Assembly (NCBI GenBank): GCA_949316495.1
Contig: OX439007.1
Span: 7,158,049 to 7,222,048 of the forward strand
DNA: 64,000 nt
Direction of reading: 5' to 3'
From: Amphiduros pacificus
Lineage: Eukaryota; Annelida; Polychaeta; Phyllodocida; Hesionidae
Positions 1-15,000 of the stretch are shown here, piece by piece. The notes beneath the pieces were generated by a model that saw only the letters and a list, made by a program, of their open reading frames with translations, did not search any database and was not told where the DNA came from. Position 1 is the stretch's first letter. Every line of letters starts with the position of its first letter. The position numbers and the translations under genes are program-made.

Positions 1-3000
1 TGGCCCTGATAAACTACAATCACAGTCCCTGACCATTACCAATAACTGCTTTATTTCTGTCCTGGTGTGGCCCTGATAAACTACAATCACAGTCCCTGAC
101 CAATACCAATAACTGCTTTATTTCTGTCCTGGTGTGGCCCTGATAAACTACAATCACAGTCCCTGACCAATACCAACAACTGCTTTATTTCTGTCCTGGT
201 GTGGCCCTGATAAACTACAATCACAGTCCCTGACCAATACCAACAACTGCTTTATTTCTGTCCTGGTGTGGCCCTGATAAACTACAATCACAGTCCCTGA
301 CCATTACCAACAACTGCTTTATTTCTGTCCTGGTGTGGCCCTGATAAACTACAATCACAGTCCCTGACCAATACCAATAACTGCTTTATTTCTGTCCTGG
401 TGTGGCCCTGATAAACTACAATCACAGTCCCTGACCAATACCAACAACTGCTTTATTTCTGTCCTGGTCTGGCCCTGATAAACTACAATCACAGTCCCTG
501 ACCATACCAATAACTGCTTTATTTCTGCCCTGGTCTGGCCCTGATAAACTACAATCACAGTCCCTGACCAATACCAATAACTGCTTTATTTCTGTCCTGG
601 TGTGGCCCTGATAAACTACAATCACAGTCCCTGACCAATACCAATAACTGCTTTATTTCTGTCCTGGTCTGGCCCTGATAAACTACAATCACAGTCCCTG
701 ACCAATACCAATAACTGCTTTATTTCTGTCCTGGTCTGGCCCTGATAAACTACAATCACAGTCCCTGACCAATACCAACAACTGCTTTATTTCTGTCCTG
801 GTCTGGCCCTGATAAACTACAATCACAGTCCCTGACCATTACCAACAACTGCTTTATTTCTGGCCTGGTCTGGCCCTGATAAACTACAATCACAGTCCCT
901 GACCAATACCAACAACTGCTTTATTTCTGTCCTGGTCTGGCCCTGATAAACTACAATCACAGTCCCTGACCAATACCAATAACTGCTTTATTTCTGTCCT
1001 GGTGTGGCCCTGATAAACTACAATCACAGTCCCTGACCAATACCAACAACTGCTTTATTTCTGCCCTGGTGTGGCCCTGATAAACTACAATCACAGTCCC
1101 TGACCAATACCAACAACTGCTTATTTCTGGCCTGGTGTGGCCCTGATAAACTACAATCACAGTCCCTGACCATTACCAATAACTGCTTTATTTCTGTCCT
1201 GGTGTGGCCCTGATAAACTACAATCACAGTCCCTGACCATTACCAATAACTGCTTTATTTCTGTCCTGGTGTGGCCCTGATAAACTACAATCACAGTCCC
1301 TGACCATTACCAATAACTGCTTTATTTCTGGCCTGGTGTGGCCCTGATAAACTACAATCACAGTCCCTGACCAATACCAATAACTGCTTTATTTCTGGCC
1401 TGGTGTGGCCCTGATAAACTACAATCACAGTCCCTGACCAATACCAATAACTGCTTTATTTCTGTCCTGGTGTGGCCCTGATAAACTACAATCACAGTCC
1501 CTGACCAATACCAACAACTGCTTTATTTCTGTCCTGGTGTGGCCCTGATAAACTACAATCACAGTCCCTGACCAATACCAATAACTGCTTTATTTCTGTC
1601 CTGGTGTGGCCCTGATAAACTACAATCACAGTCCCTGACCAATACCAACAACTGCTTTATTTCTGTCCTGGTGTGGCCCTGATAAACTACAATCACAGTC
1701 CCTGACCAATACCAATAACTGCTTTATTTCTGTCCTGGTGTGGCCCTGATAAACTACAATCACAGTCCCTGACCAATACCAACAACTGCTTTATTTCTGT
1801 CCTGGTGTGGCCCTGATAAACTACAATCACAGTCCCTGACCAATACCAACAACTGCTTTATTTCTGTCCTGGTGTGGCCCTGATAAACTACAATCACAGT
1901 CCCTGACCAATACCAACAACTGCTTTATTTCTGTCCTGGTGTGGCCCTGATAAACTACAATCACAGTCCCTGACCAATACCAACAACTGCTTTATTTCTG
2001 TCCTGGTCTGGCCCTGATAAACTACAATCACAGTCCCTGACCAATACCAACAACTGCTTTATTTCTGCCCTGGTCTGGCCCTGATAAACTACAATCACAG
2101 TCCCTGACCAATACCAACAACTGCTTTATTTCTGCCCTGGTCTGGCCCTGATAAACTACAATCACAGTCCCTGACCAATACCAACAACTGCTTTATTTCT
2201 GTCCTGGTGTGGCCCTGATAAACTACAATCACAGTCCCTGACCAATACCAATAACTGCTTTATTTCTGTCCTGGTGTGGCCCTGATAAACTACAATCACA
2301 GTCCCTGACCAATACCAACAACTGCTTTATTTCTGTCCTGGTCTGGCCCTGATAAACTACAATCACAGTCCCTGACCATTACCAATAACTGCTTTATTTC
2401 TGTCCTGGTGTGGCCCTGATAAACTACAATCACAGTCCCTGACCAATACCAATAACTGCTTTATTTCTGTCCTGGTGTGGCCCTGATAAACTACAATCAC
2501 AGTCCCTGACCAATACCAACAACTGCTTTATTTCTGCCCTGGTGGGGCCCTGATAAACTACAATCACAGTCCCTGACCATTACCAATAACTGCTTTATTT
2601 CTGTCCTGGTGTGGCCCTGATAAACTACAATCACAGTCCCTGACCAATACCAATAACTGCTTTATTTCTGTCCTGGTGTGGCCCTGATAAACTACAATCA
2701 CAGTCCCTGACCAATACCAACAACTGCTTTATTTCTGTCCTGGTGTGGCCCTGATAAACTACAATCACAGTCCCTGACCAATACCAACAACTGCTTATTT
2801 CTGTCCTGGTCTGGCCCTGATAAACTACAATCACAGTCCCTGACCATTACCAACAACTGCTTTATTTCTGTCCTGGTGTGGCCCTGATAAACTACAATCA
2901 CAGTCCCTGACCAATACCAACAACTGCTTTATTTCTGTCCTGGTCTGGCCCTGATAAACTACAATCACAGTCCCTGACCAATACCAATAACTGCTTTATT

Positions 3001-6000
3001 TCTGTCCTGGTGTGGCCCTGATAAACTACAATCACAGTACCTGACCAATACCAACAACTGCTTTATTTCTGTCCTGGTCTGGCCCTGATAAACTACAATC
3101 ACAGTCCCTGACCAATACCAATAACTGCTTTATTTCTGCCCTGGTCTGGCCCTGATAAACTACAATCACAGTCCCTGACCAATACCAATAACTGCTTTAT
3201 TTCTGTCCTGGTGTGGCCCTGATAAACTACAATCACAGTCCCTGACCAATACCAATAACTGCTTTATTTCTGTCCTGGTCTGGCCCTGATAAACTACAAT
3301 CACAGTCCCTGACCAATACCAATAACTGCTTTATTTCTGTCCTGGTCTGGCCCTGATAAACTACAATCACAGTCCCTGACCAATACCAACAACTGCTTTA
3401 TTTCTGTCCTGGTCTGGCCCTGATAAACTACAATCACAGTCCCTGACCATTACCAACAACTGCTTTATTTCTGCCTGGTCTGGCCCTGATAAACTACAAT
3501 CACAGTCCCTGACCAATACCAACAACTGCTTTATTTCTGTCCTGGTCTGGCCCTGATAAACTACAATCACAGTCCCTGACCAATACCAATAACTGCTTTA
3601 TTTCTGTCCTGGTGTGGCCCTGATAAACTACAATCACAGTCCCTGACCAATACAACAACTGCTTTATTTCTGCCCTGGTGTGGCCCTGATAAACTACAAT
3701 CACAGTCCCTGACCAATACCAACAACTGCTTTATTTCTGGCCTGGTGTGGCCCTGATAAACTACAATCACAGTCCCTGACCATTACCAATAACTGCTTTA
3801 TTTCTGTCCTGGTGTGGCCCTGATAAACTACAATCACAGTCCCTGACCATTACCAATAACTGCTTTATTTCTGTCCTGGTGTGGCCCTGATAAACTACAA
3901 TCACAGTCCCTGACCATTACCAATAACTGCTTTATTTCTGTCCTGGTGGGGCCCTGATAAACTACAATCACAGTCCCTGACCATTACCAATAACTGCTTT
4001 ATTTCTGGCCTGGTGTGGCCCTGATAAACTACAATCACAGTCCCTGACCATTACCAATAACTGCTTTATTTCTGTCCTGGTGTGGCCCTGATAAACTACA
4101 ATCACAGTCCCTGACCAATACCAATAACTGCTTTATTTCTGGCCTGGTGTGGCCCTGATAAACTACAATCACAGTCCCTGACCAATACCAATAACTGCTT
4201 TATTTCTGTCCTGGTGTGGCCCTGATAAACTACAATCACAGTCCCTGACCAATACCAACAACTGCTTTATTTCTGTCCTGGTGTGGCCCTGATAAACTAC
4301 AATCACAGTCCCTGACCAATACCAATAACTGCTTTATTTCTGTCCTGGTGTGGCCCTGATAAACTACAATCACAGTCCCTGACCAATACCAACAACTGCT
4401 TTATTTCTGTCCTGGTCTGGCCCTGATAAACTACAATCACAGTCCCTGACCAATACCAACAACTGCTTTATTTCTGCCCTGGTGGGGCCCTGATAAACTA
4501 CAATCACAGTCCCTGACCATTACCAATAACTGCTTTATTTCTGTCCTGGTGTGGCCCTGATAAACTACAATCACAGTCCCTGACCAATACCAACAACTGC
4601 TTTATTTCTGTCCTGGTGTGGCCCTGATAAACTACAATCACAGTCCCTGACCAATACCAACAACTGCTTTATTTCTTTCCTGGTCTGGCCCTGATAAACT
4701 ACAATCACAGTCCCTGACCATTACCAATAACTGCTTTATTTCTGTCCTGGTGTGGCCCTGATAAACTACAATCACAGTCCCTGACCAATACCAACAACTG
4801 CTTTATTTCTGTCCTGGTCTGGCCCTGATAAACTACAATCACAGTCCCTGACCATTACCAATAACTGCTTTATTTCTGTCCTGGTGTGGCCTGATAAACT
4901 ACAATCACAGTCCCTGACCAACACCAACAACTGCTTTATTTCTGTCCTGGTCTGGCCCTGATAAACTACAATCACAGTCCCTGACCAATACCAATAACTG
5001 CTTTATTTCTGTCCTGGTGTGGCCCTGATAAACTACAATCACAGTCCCTGACCAATACCAATAACTGCTTTATTTCTGTCCTGGTGTGGCCCTGAAAAAC
5101 TACAATCACAGTCCCTGACCAATACCAACAACTGCTTTATTTCTGTCCTGGTGTGGCCCTGATAAACTACAATCACAGTCCCTGACCAATACCAACAACT
5201 GCTTTATTTCTGGCCTGGTGTGGCCCTGATAAACTACAATCACAGTCCCTGACCAATACCAACAACTGCTTTATTTCTGCCCTGGTGTGGCCCTGATAAA
5301 CTACAATCACAGTCCCTGACCAATACCAACAACTGCTTTATTTCTGTCCTGGTCTGGCCCTGATAAACTACAATCACAGTCCCTGACCATTACCAATAAC
5401 TGCTTTATTTCTGTCCTGGTCTGGCCCTGATAAACTACAATCACAGTCCCTGACCAATACCAACAACTGCTTTATTTCTGTCCTGGTCTGGCCCTGATAA
5501 ACTACAATCACAGTCCCTGACCAATACCAATAACTGCTTTATTTCTGTCCTGGTGTGGCCCTGATAAACTACAATCACAGTCCCTGACCAATACCAATAA
5601 CTGCTTTATTTCTGTCCTGGTGTGGCCCTGATAAACTACAATCACAGTCCCTGACCAATACCAACAACTGCTTTATTTCTGTCCTGGTGTGGCCCTGATA
5701 AACTACAATCACAGTCCCTGACCAATACCAACAACTGCTTTATTTCTGGCCTGGTGTGGCCCTGATAAACTACAATCACAGTCCCTGACCAATACCAACA
5801 ACTGCTTTATTTCTGGCCTGGTGTGGCCCTGATAAATTACAATCACAGTCCCTGACCATTACCAACAACTGCTTTATTTCTGGCCTGGTCTGGCCCTGAT
5901 AAACTACAATCACAGTCCCTGACCAATACCAACAACTGCTTTATTTCTGTCCTGGTCTGGCCCTGATAAACTACAATCACAGTCCCTGACCATTACCAAC

Positions 6001-9000
6001 AACTGCTTTATTTCTGGCCTGGTGTGGCCCTGATAAACTACAATCACAGTCCCTGACCATTACCAACAACTGCTTTATTTCTGTCCTGGTGTGGCCCTGA
6101 TAAACTACAATCACAGTCCCTGACCAATACCAACAACTGCATATTTCTGGCCTGGTGTGGCCCTGATAAACTACAATCACAGTCCCTGACCAATACCAAC
6201 AACTGCTTTATTTCTGGCCTGGTGTGGCCCTGATAAACTACAATCACAGTCCCTGGCCAATACCAACAACTGCTTTATTTCTGGCCTGGTGTGGCCCTGA
6301 TAAACTACAATCACAGTCCCTGACCAATACCAACAACTGCTTTATTTCTGGCCTGGTGTGGCCCTGATAAACTACAATCACAGTCCCTGACCAATACCAA
6401 CAACTGCTTTATTTCTGGCCTGGTGTGGCCCTGATAAATTACAATCACAGTCCCTGACCATTACCAACAACTGCTTTATTTCTGGCCTGGTCTGGCCCTG
6501 ATAAACTACAATCACAGTCCCTGACCAATACCAACAACTGCTTTATTTCTGTCCTGGTCTGGCCCTGATAAACTACAATCACAGTCCCTGACCATTACCA
6601 ACAACTGCTTTATTTCTGGCCTGGTGTGGCCCTGATAAACTACAATCACAGTCCCTGACCATTACCAACAACTGCTTTATTTCTGTCCTGGTGTGGCCCT
6701 GATAAACTACAATCACAGTCCCTGACCAATACCAACAACTGCATATTTCTGGCCTGGTGTGGCCCTGATAAACTACAATCACAGTCCCTGACCAATACCA
6801 ACAACTGCTTTATTTCTGGCCTGGTGTGGCCCTGATAAACTACAATCACAGTCCCTGGCCAATACCAACAACTGCTTTATTTCTGGCCTGGTGTGGCCCT
6901 GATAAACTACAATCACAGTCCCTGACCAATACCAACAACTGCTTTATTTCTGGCCTGGTGTGGCCCTGATAAACTACAATCACAGTCCCTGACCAATACC
7001 AACAACTGCTTTATTTCTGTCCTGGTCTGGCCCTGATAAACTACAATCACAGTCCCTGACCAATACCAATAACTGCTTTATTTCTGTCCTGGTGTGGCCC
7101 TGATAAACTACAATCACAGTCCCTGACCAATACCAACAACTGCTTTATTTCTGTCCTGGTCTGGCCCTGATAAACTACAATCACAGTCCCTGACCAATAC
7201 CAACAACTGCTTTATTTCTGTCCTGGTGTGGCCCTGATAAACTACAATCACAGTCCCTGACCAATACCAACAACTGCTTTATTTCTGGCCTGGTGTGGCC
7301 CTGATAAACTACAATCACAGTCCCTGACCAATACCAACAACTGCTTTATTTCTGTCCTGGTCTGGCCCTGATAAACTGACAATCACAGTCCCTGACCAAT
7401 ACCAACAACTGCTTTATTTCTGTCCTGGTGTGGCCCTGATAAACTACAATCACAGTCCCTGACCAATACCAACAACTGCTTTATTTCTGGCCTGGTGTGG
7501 CCCTGATAAACTACAATCACAGTCCCTGACCAATACCAATAACTGCTTTATTTCTGTCCTGGTGTGGCCCTGATAAACTACAATCACAGTCCCTGACCAA
7601 TACCAACAACTGCTTTATTTCTGTCCTGGTCTGGCCCTGATAAACTACAATCACAGTCCCTGACCAATACCAATAACTGCTTTATTTCTGCCCTGGTCTG
7701 GCCTGATAAACTACAATCACAGTCCCTGACCAATACCAATAACTGCTTTATTTCTGTCCTGGTGTGGCCCTGATAAACTACAATCACAGTCCCTGACCAA
7801 TACCAATAACTGCTTTATTTCTGTCCTGGTCTGGCCCTGATAAACTACAATCACAGTCCCTGACCAATACCAATAACTGCTTTATTTCTGTCCTGGTCTG
7901 GCCCTGATAAACTACAATCACAGTCCCCTGACCAATACCAACAACTGCTTTATTTCTGCCCTGGTCTGGCCCTGATAAACTACAATCACAGTCCCTGACC
8001 AATACCAACAACTGCTTTATTTCTGTCCTGGTGTGGCCCTGATAAACTACAATCACAGTCCCTGACCAATACCAATAACTGCTTTATTTCTGTCCTGGTG
8101 TGGCCCTGATAAACTACAATCACAGTCCCTGACCAATACCAACAACTGCTTTATTTCTGTCCTGGTCTGGCCCTGATAAACTACAATCACAGTCCCTGAC
8201 CATTACCAATAACTGCTTTATTTCTGTCCTGGTGTGGCCCTGATAAACTACAATCACAGTCCCTGACCAATACCAACAACTGCTTTATTTCTGTCCTGGT
8301 GTGGCCCTGATAAACTACAATCACAGTCCCCTGACCAATACCAACAACTGCTTTATTTCTGTCCTGGTCTGGCCCTGATAAACTACAATCACAGTCCCTG
8401 ACCATTACCAACAACTGCTTTATTTCTGTCCTGGTGTGGCCCTGATAAACTACAATCACAGTCCCTGACCAATACCAACAACTGCTTTATTTCTGTCCTG
8501 GTCTGGCCCTGATAAACTACAATCACAGTCCCTGACCAATACCAATAACTGCTTTATTTCTGTCCTGGTGTGGCCCTGATAAACTACAATCACAGTACCT
8601 GACCAATACCAACAACTGCTTTATTTCTGTCCTGGTGGGGCCCTGATAAACTACAATCACAGTCCCTGACCAATACCAATAACTGCTTTATTTCTGCCCT
8701 GGTCTGGCCCTGATAAACTACAATCACAGTCCCTGACCAATACCAATAACTGCTTTATTTCTGTCCTGGTGTGGCCCTGATAAACTACAATCACAGTCCC
8801 TGACCAATACCAATAACTGCTTTATTTCTGTCCTGGTCTGGCCCTGATAAACTACAATCACAGTCCCTGACCAATACCAATAACTGCTTTATTTCTGTCC
8901 TGGTCTGGCCCTGATAAACTACAATCACAGTCCCTGACCAATACCAACAACTGCTTTATTTCTGTCCTGGTCTGGCCCTGATAAACTACAATCACAGTCC

Positions 9001-12000
9001 CTGACCATTACCAACAACTGCTTTATTTCTGGCCTGGTCTGGCCCTGATAAACTACAATCACAGTCCCTGACCAATACCAACAACTGCTTTATTTCTGTC
9101 CTGGTCTGGCCCTGATAAACTACAATCACAGTCCCTGACCAATACCAATAACTGCTTTATTTCTGTCCTGGTGTGGCCCTGATAAACTACAATCACAGTC
9201 CCTGACCAATACCAACAACTGCTTTATTTCTGCCCTGGTGTGGCCCTGATAAACTACAATCACAGTCCCTGACCAATACCAACAACTGCTTTATTTCTGG
9301 CCTGGTGTGGCCCTGATAAACTACAATCACAGTCCCTGACCATTACCAATAACTGCTTTATTTCTGTCCTGGTGTGGCCCTGATAAACTACAATCACAGT
9401 CCCTGACCATTACCAATAACTGCTTTATTTCTGTCCTGGTGTGGCCCTGATAAACTACAATCACAGTCCCTGACCATTACCAATAACTGCTTTATTTCTG
9501 TCCTGGTGGGGCCCTGATAAACTACAATCACAGTCCCTGACCATTACCAATAACTGCTTTATTTCTGGCCTGGTGTGGCCCTGATAAACTACAATCACAG
9601 TCCCTGACCATTACCAATAACTGCTTTATTTCTGTCCTGGTGTGGCCCTGATAAACTACAATCACAGTCCCTGACCAATACCAATAACTGCTTTATTTCT
9701 GGCCTGGTGTGGCCCTGATAAACTACAATCACAGTCCCTGACCAATACCAATAACTGCTTTATTTCTGTCCTGGTGTGGCCCTGATAAACTACAATCACA
9801 GTCCCTGACCAATACCAACAACTGCTTTATTTCTGTCCTGGTGTGGCCCTGATAAACTACAATCACAGTCCCTGACCAATACCAATAACTGCTTTATTTC
9901 TGTCCTGGTGTGGCCCTGATAAACTACAATCACAGTCCCTGACCAATACCAACAACTGCTTTATTTCTGTCCTGGTCTGGCCCTGATAAACTACAATCAC
10001 AGTCCCTGACCAATACCAACAACTGCTTTATTTCTGCCCTGGTGGGGCCCTGATAAACTACAATCACAGTCCCTGACCATTACCAATAACTGCTTTATTT
10101 CTGTCCTGGTGTGGCCCTGATAAACTACAATCACAGTCCCTGACCAATACCAACAACTGCTTTATTTCTGTCCTGGTGTGGCCCTGATAAACTACAATCA
10201 CAGTCCCTGACCAATACCAACAACTGCTTTATTTCTTTCCTGGTCTGGCCCTGATAAACTACAATCACAGTCCCTGACCATTACCAATAACTGCTTTATT
10301 TCTGTCCTGGTGTGGCCCTGATAAACTACAATCACAGTCCCTGACCAATACCAACAACTGCTTTATTTCTGTCCTGGTCTGGCCCTGATAAACTACAATC
10401 ACAGTCCCTGACCATTACCAATAACTGCTTTATTTCTGTCCTGGTGTGGCCCTGATAAACTACAATCACAGTCCCTGACCAACACCAACAACTGCTTTAT
10501 TTCTGTCCTGGTCTGGCCCTGATAAACTACAATCACAGTCCCTGACCAATACCAATAACTGCTTTATTTCTGTCCTGGTGTGGCCCTGATAAACTACAAT
10601 CACAGTCCCTGACCAATACCAATAACTGCTTTATTTCTGTCCTGGTGTGGCCCTGATAAACTACAATCACAGTCCCTGACCAATACCAATAACTGCTTTA
10701 TTTCTGTCCTGGTGTGGCCCTGATAAACTACAATCACAGTCCCTGACCAATACCAACAACTGCTTTATTTCTGTCCTGGTGTGGCCCTGATAAACTACAA
10801 TCACAGTCCCTGACCAATACCAACAACTGCTTTATTTCTGGCCTGGTGTGGCCCTGATAAACTACAATCACAGTCCCTGACCAATACCAACAACTGCTTT
10901 ATTTCTGGCCTGGTGTGGCCCTGATAAATTACAATCACAGTCCCTGACCATTACCAACAACTGCTTTATTTCTGGCCTGGTCTGGCCCTGATAAACTACA
11001 ATCACAGTCCCTGACCAATACCAACAACTGCTTTATTTCTGTCCTGGTCTGGCCCTGATAAACTACAATCACAGTCCCTGACCATTACCAACAACTGCTT
11101 TATTTCTGGCCTGGTCTGGCCCTGATAAACTACAATCACAGTCCCTGACCATTACCAACAACTGCTTTATTTCTGTCCTGGTGTGGCCCTGATAAACTAC
11201 AATCACAGTCCCTGACCAATACCAACAACTGCATATTTCTGGCCTGGTGTGGCCCTGATAAACTACAATCACAGTCCCTGACCAATACCAACAACTGCTT
11301 TATTTCTGGCCTGGTGTGGCCCTGATAAACTACAATCACAGTCCCTGGCCAATACCAACAACTGCTTTATTTCTGGCCTGGTGTGGCCCTGATAAACTAC
11401 AATCACAGTCCCTGACCAATACCAACAACTGCTTTATTTCTGGCCTGGTGTGGCCCTGATAAACTACAATCACAGTCCCTGACCAATACCAACAACTGCT
11501 TTATTTCTGGCCTGGTGTGGCCCTGATAAATTACAATCACAGTCCCTGACCATTACCAACAACTGCTTTATTTCTGGCCTGGTCTGGCCCTGATAAACTA
11601 CAATCACAGTCCCTGACCAATACCAACAACTGCTTTATTTCTGTCCTGGTCTGGCCCTGATAAACTACAATCACAGTCCCTGACCATTACCAACAACTGC
11701 TTTATTTCTGGCCTGGTGTGGCCCTGATAAACTACAATCACAGTCCCTGACCATTACCAACAACTGCTTTATTTCTGTCCTGGTGTGGCCCTGATAAACT
11801 ACAATCACAGTCCCTGACCAATACCAACAACTGCATATTTCTGGCCTGGTGTGGCCCTGATAAACTACAATCACAGTCCCTGACCAATACCAACAACTGC
11901 TTTATTTCTGGCCTGGTGTGGCCCTGATAAACTACAATCACAGTCCCTGGCCAATACCAATAACTGCTTTATTTCTGGCCTGGTGTGGCCCTGATAAACT

Positions 12001-15000
12001 ACAATCACAGTCCCTGACCAATACCAACAACTGCTTTATTTCTGTCCTGGTGTGGCCCTGATAAACTACAATCACAGTCCCTGACCAATACCAACAACTG
12101 CTTTATTTCTGTCCTGGTCTGGCCCTGATAAACTACAATCACAGTCCCTGACCAATACCAATAACTGCTTTATTTCTGTCCTGGTGTGGCCCTGATAAAC
12201 TACAATCACAGTCCCTGACCAATACCAACAACTGCTTTATTTCTGTCCTGGTCTGGCCCTGATAAACTACAATCACAGTCCCTGACCAATACCAACAACT
12301 GCTTTATTTCTGTCCTGGTGTGGCCCTGATAAACTACAATCACAGTCCCTGACCAATACCAACAACTGCTTTATTTCTGGCCTGGTGTGGCCCTGATAAA
12401 CTACAATCACAGTCCCTGACCAATACCAACAACTGCTTTATTTCTGTCCTGGTCTGGCCCTGATAAACTACAATCACAGTCCCTGACCAATACCAACAAC
12501 TGCTTTATTTCTGGCCTGGTGTGGCCCTGATAAACTACAATCACAGTCCCTGACCAATACCAACAACTGCTTTATTTCTGGCCTGGTGTGGCCCTGATAA
12601 ACTACAATCACAGTCCCTGACCAATACCAATAACTGCTTTATTTCTGTCCTGGTGTGGCCCTGATAAACTACAATCACAGTCCCTGACCAATACCAACAA
12701 CTGCTTTATTTCTGTCCTGGTCTGGCCCTGATAAACTACAATCACAGTCCCTGACCAATACCAATAACTGCTTTATTTCTGCCCTGGTCTGGCCCTGATA
12801 AACTACAATCACAGTCCCTGACCAATACCAACAACTGCTTTATTTCTGTCCTGGTGTGGCCCTGATAAACTACAATCACAGTCCCTGACCAATACCAACA
12901 ACTGCTTTATTTCTGGCCTGGTGTGGCCCTGATAAACTACAATCACAGTCCCTGACCAATACCAACAACTGCTTTATTTCTGCCCTGGTGTGGCCCTGAT
13001 AAACTACAATCACAGTCCCTGACCAATACCAACAACTGCTTTATTTCTGTCCTGGTCTGGCCCTGATAAACTACAATCACAGTCCCTGACCATTACCAAT
13101 AACTGCTTTATTTCTGTCCTGGTCTGGCCCTGATAAACTACAATCACAGTCCCTGACCAATACCAACAACTGCTTTATTTCTGTCCTGGTCTGGCCCTGA
13201 TAAACTACAATCACAGTCCCTGACCAATACCAATAACTGCTTTATTTCTGTCCTGGTGTGGCCCTGATAAACTACAATCACAGTCCCTGACCAATACCAA
13301 TAACTGCTTTATTTCTGTCCTGGTGTGGCCCTGATAAACTACAATCACAGTCCCTGACCAATACCAATAACTGCTTTATTTCTGTCCTGGTCTGGCCCTG
13401 ATAAACTACAATCACAGTCCCTGACCAATACCAATAACTGCTTTATTTCTGTCCTGGTCTGGCCCTGATAAACTACAATCACAGTCCCTGACCAATACCA
13501 ACAACTGCTTTATTTCTGTCCTGGTGTGGCCCTGATAAACTACAATCACAGTCCCTGACCATTACCAACAACTGCTTTATTTCTGGCCTGGTCTGGCCCT
13601 GATAAACTACAATCACAGTCCCTGACCAATACCAACAACTGCTTTATTTCTGTCCTGGTCTGGCCCTGATAAACTACAATCACAGTCCCTGACCAATACC
13701 AATAACTGCTTTATTTCTGTCCTGGTGTGGCCCTGATAAACTACAATCACAGTCCCTGACCAATACCAACAACTGCTTTATTTCTGCCCTGGTGTGGCCC
13801 TGATAAACTACAATCACAGTCCCTGACCAATACCAACAACTGCTTTATTTCTGGCCTGGTGTGGCCCTGATAAACTACAATCACAGTCCCTGACCATTAC
13901 CAATAACTGCTTTATTTCTGTCCTGGTGTGGCCCTGATAAACTACAATCACAGTCCCTGACCATTACCAATAACTGCTTTATTTCTGTCCTGGTGTGGCC
14001 CTGATAAACTACAATCACAGTCCCTGACCATTACCAATAACTGCTTTATTTCTGTCCTGGTGGGGCCCTGATAAACTACAATCACAGTCCCTGACCATTA
14101 CCAATAACTGCTTTATTTCTGGCCTGGTGTGGCCCTGATAAACTACAATCACAGTCCCTGACCATTACCAATAACTGCTTTATTTCTGTCCTGGTGTGGC
14201 CCTGATAAACTACAATCACAGTCCCTGACCAATACCAATAACTGCTTTATTTCTGGCCTGGTGTGGCCCTGATAAACTACAATCACAGTCCCTGACCAAT
14301 ACCAATAACTGCTTTATTTCTGTCCTGGTGTGGCCCTGATAAACTACAATCACAGTCCCTGACCAATACCAACAACTGCTTTATTTCTGTCCTGGTGTGG
14401 CCCTGATAAACTACAATCACAGTCCCTGACCAATACCAACAACTGCTTTATTTCTGTCCTGGTGTGGCCCTGATAAACTACAATCACAGTCCCTGACCAA
14501 TACCAACAACTGCTTTATTTCTGTCCTGGTGTGGCCCTGATAAACTACAATCACAGTCCCTGACCAATACCAACAACTGCTTTATTTCTGTCCTGGTCTG
14601 GCCCTGATAAACTACAATCACAGTCCCTGACCAATACCAACAACTGCTTTATTTCTGCCCTGGTGTGGCCCTGATAAACTACAATCACAGTCCCTGACCA
14701 ATACCAACAACTGCTTTATTTCTGTCCTGGTGTGGCCCTGATAAACTACAATCACAGTCCCTGACCATTACCAATAACTGCTTTATTTCTGTCCTGGTGT
14801 GGCCCTGATAAACTACAATCACAGTCCCTGACCAATACCAACAACTGCTTTATTTCTTTCCTGGTCTGGCCCTGATAAACTACAATCACAGTCCCTGACC
14901 ATTACCAATAACTGCTTTATTTCTGTCCTGGTGTGGCCCTGATAAACTACAATCACAGTCCCTGACCAATACCAACAACTGCTTTATTTCTGTCCTGGTC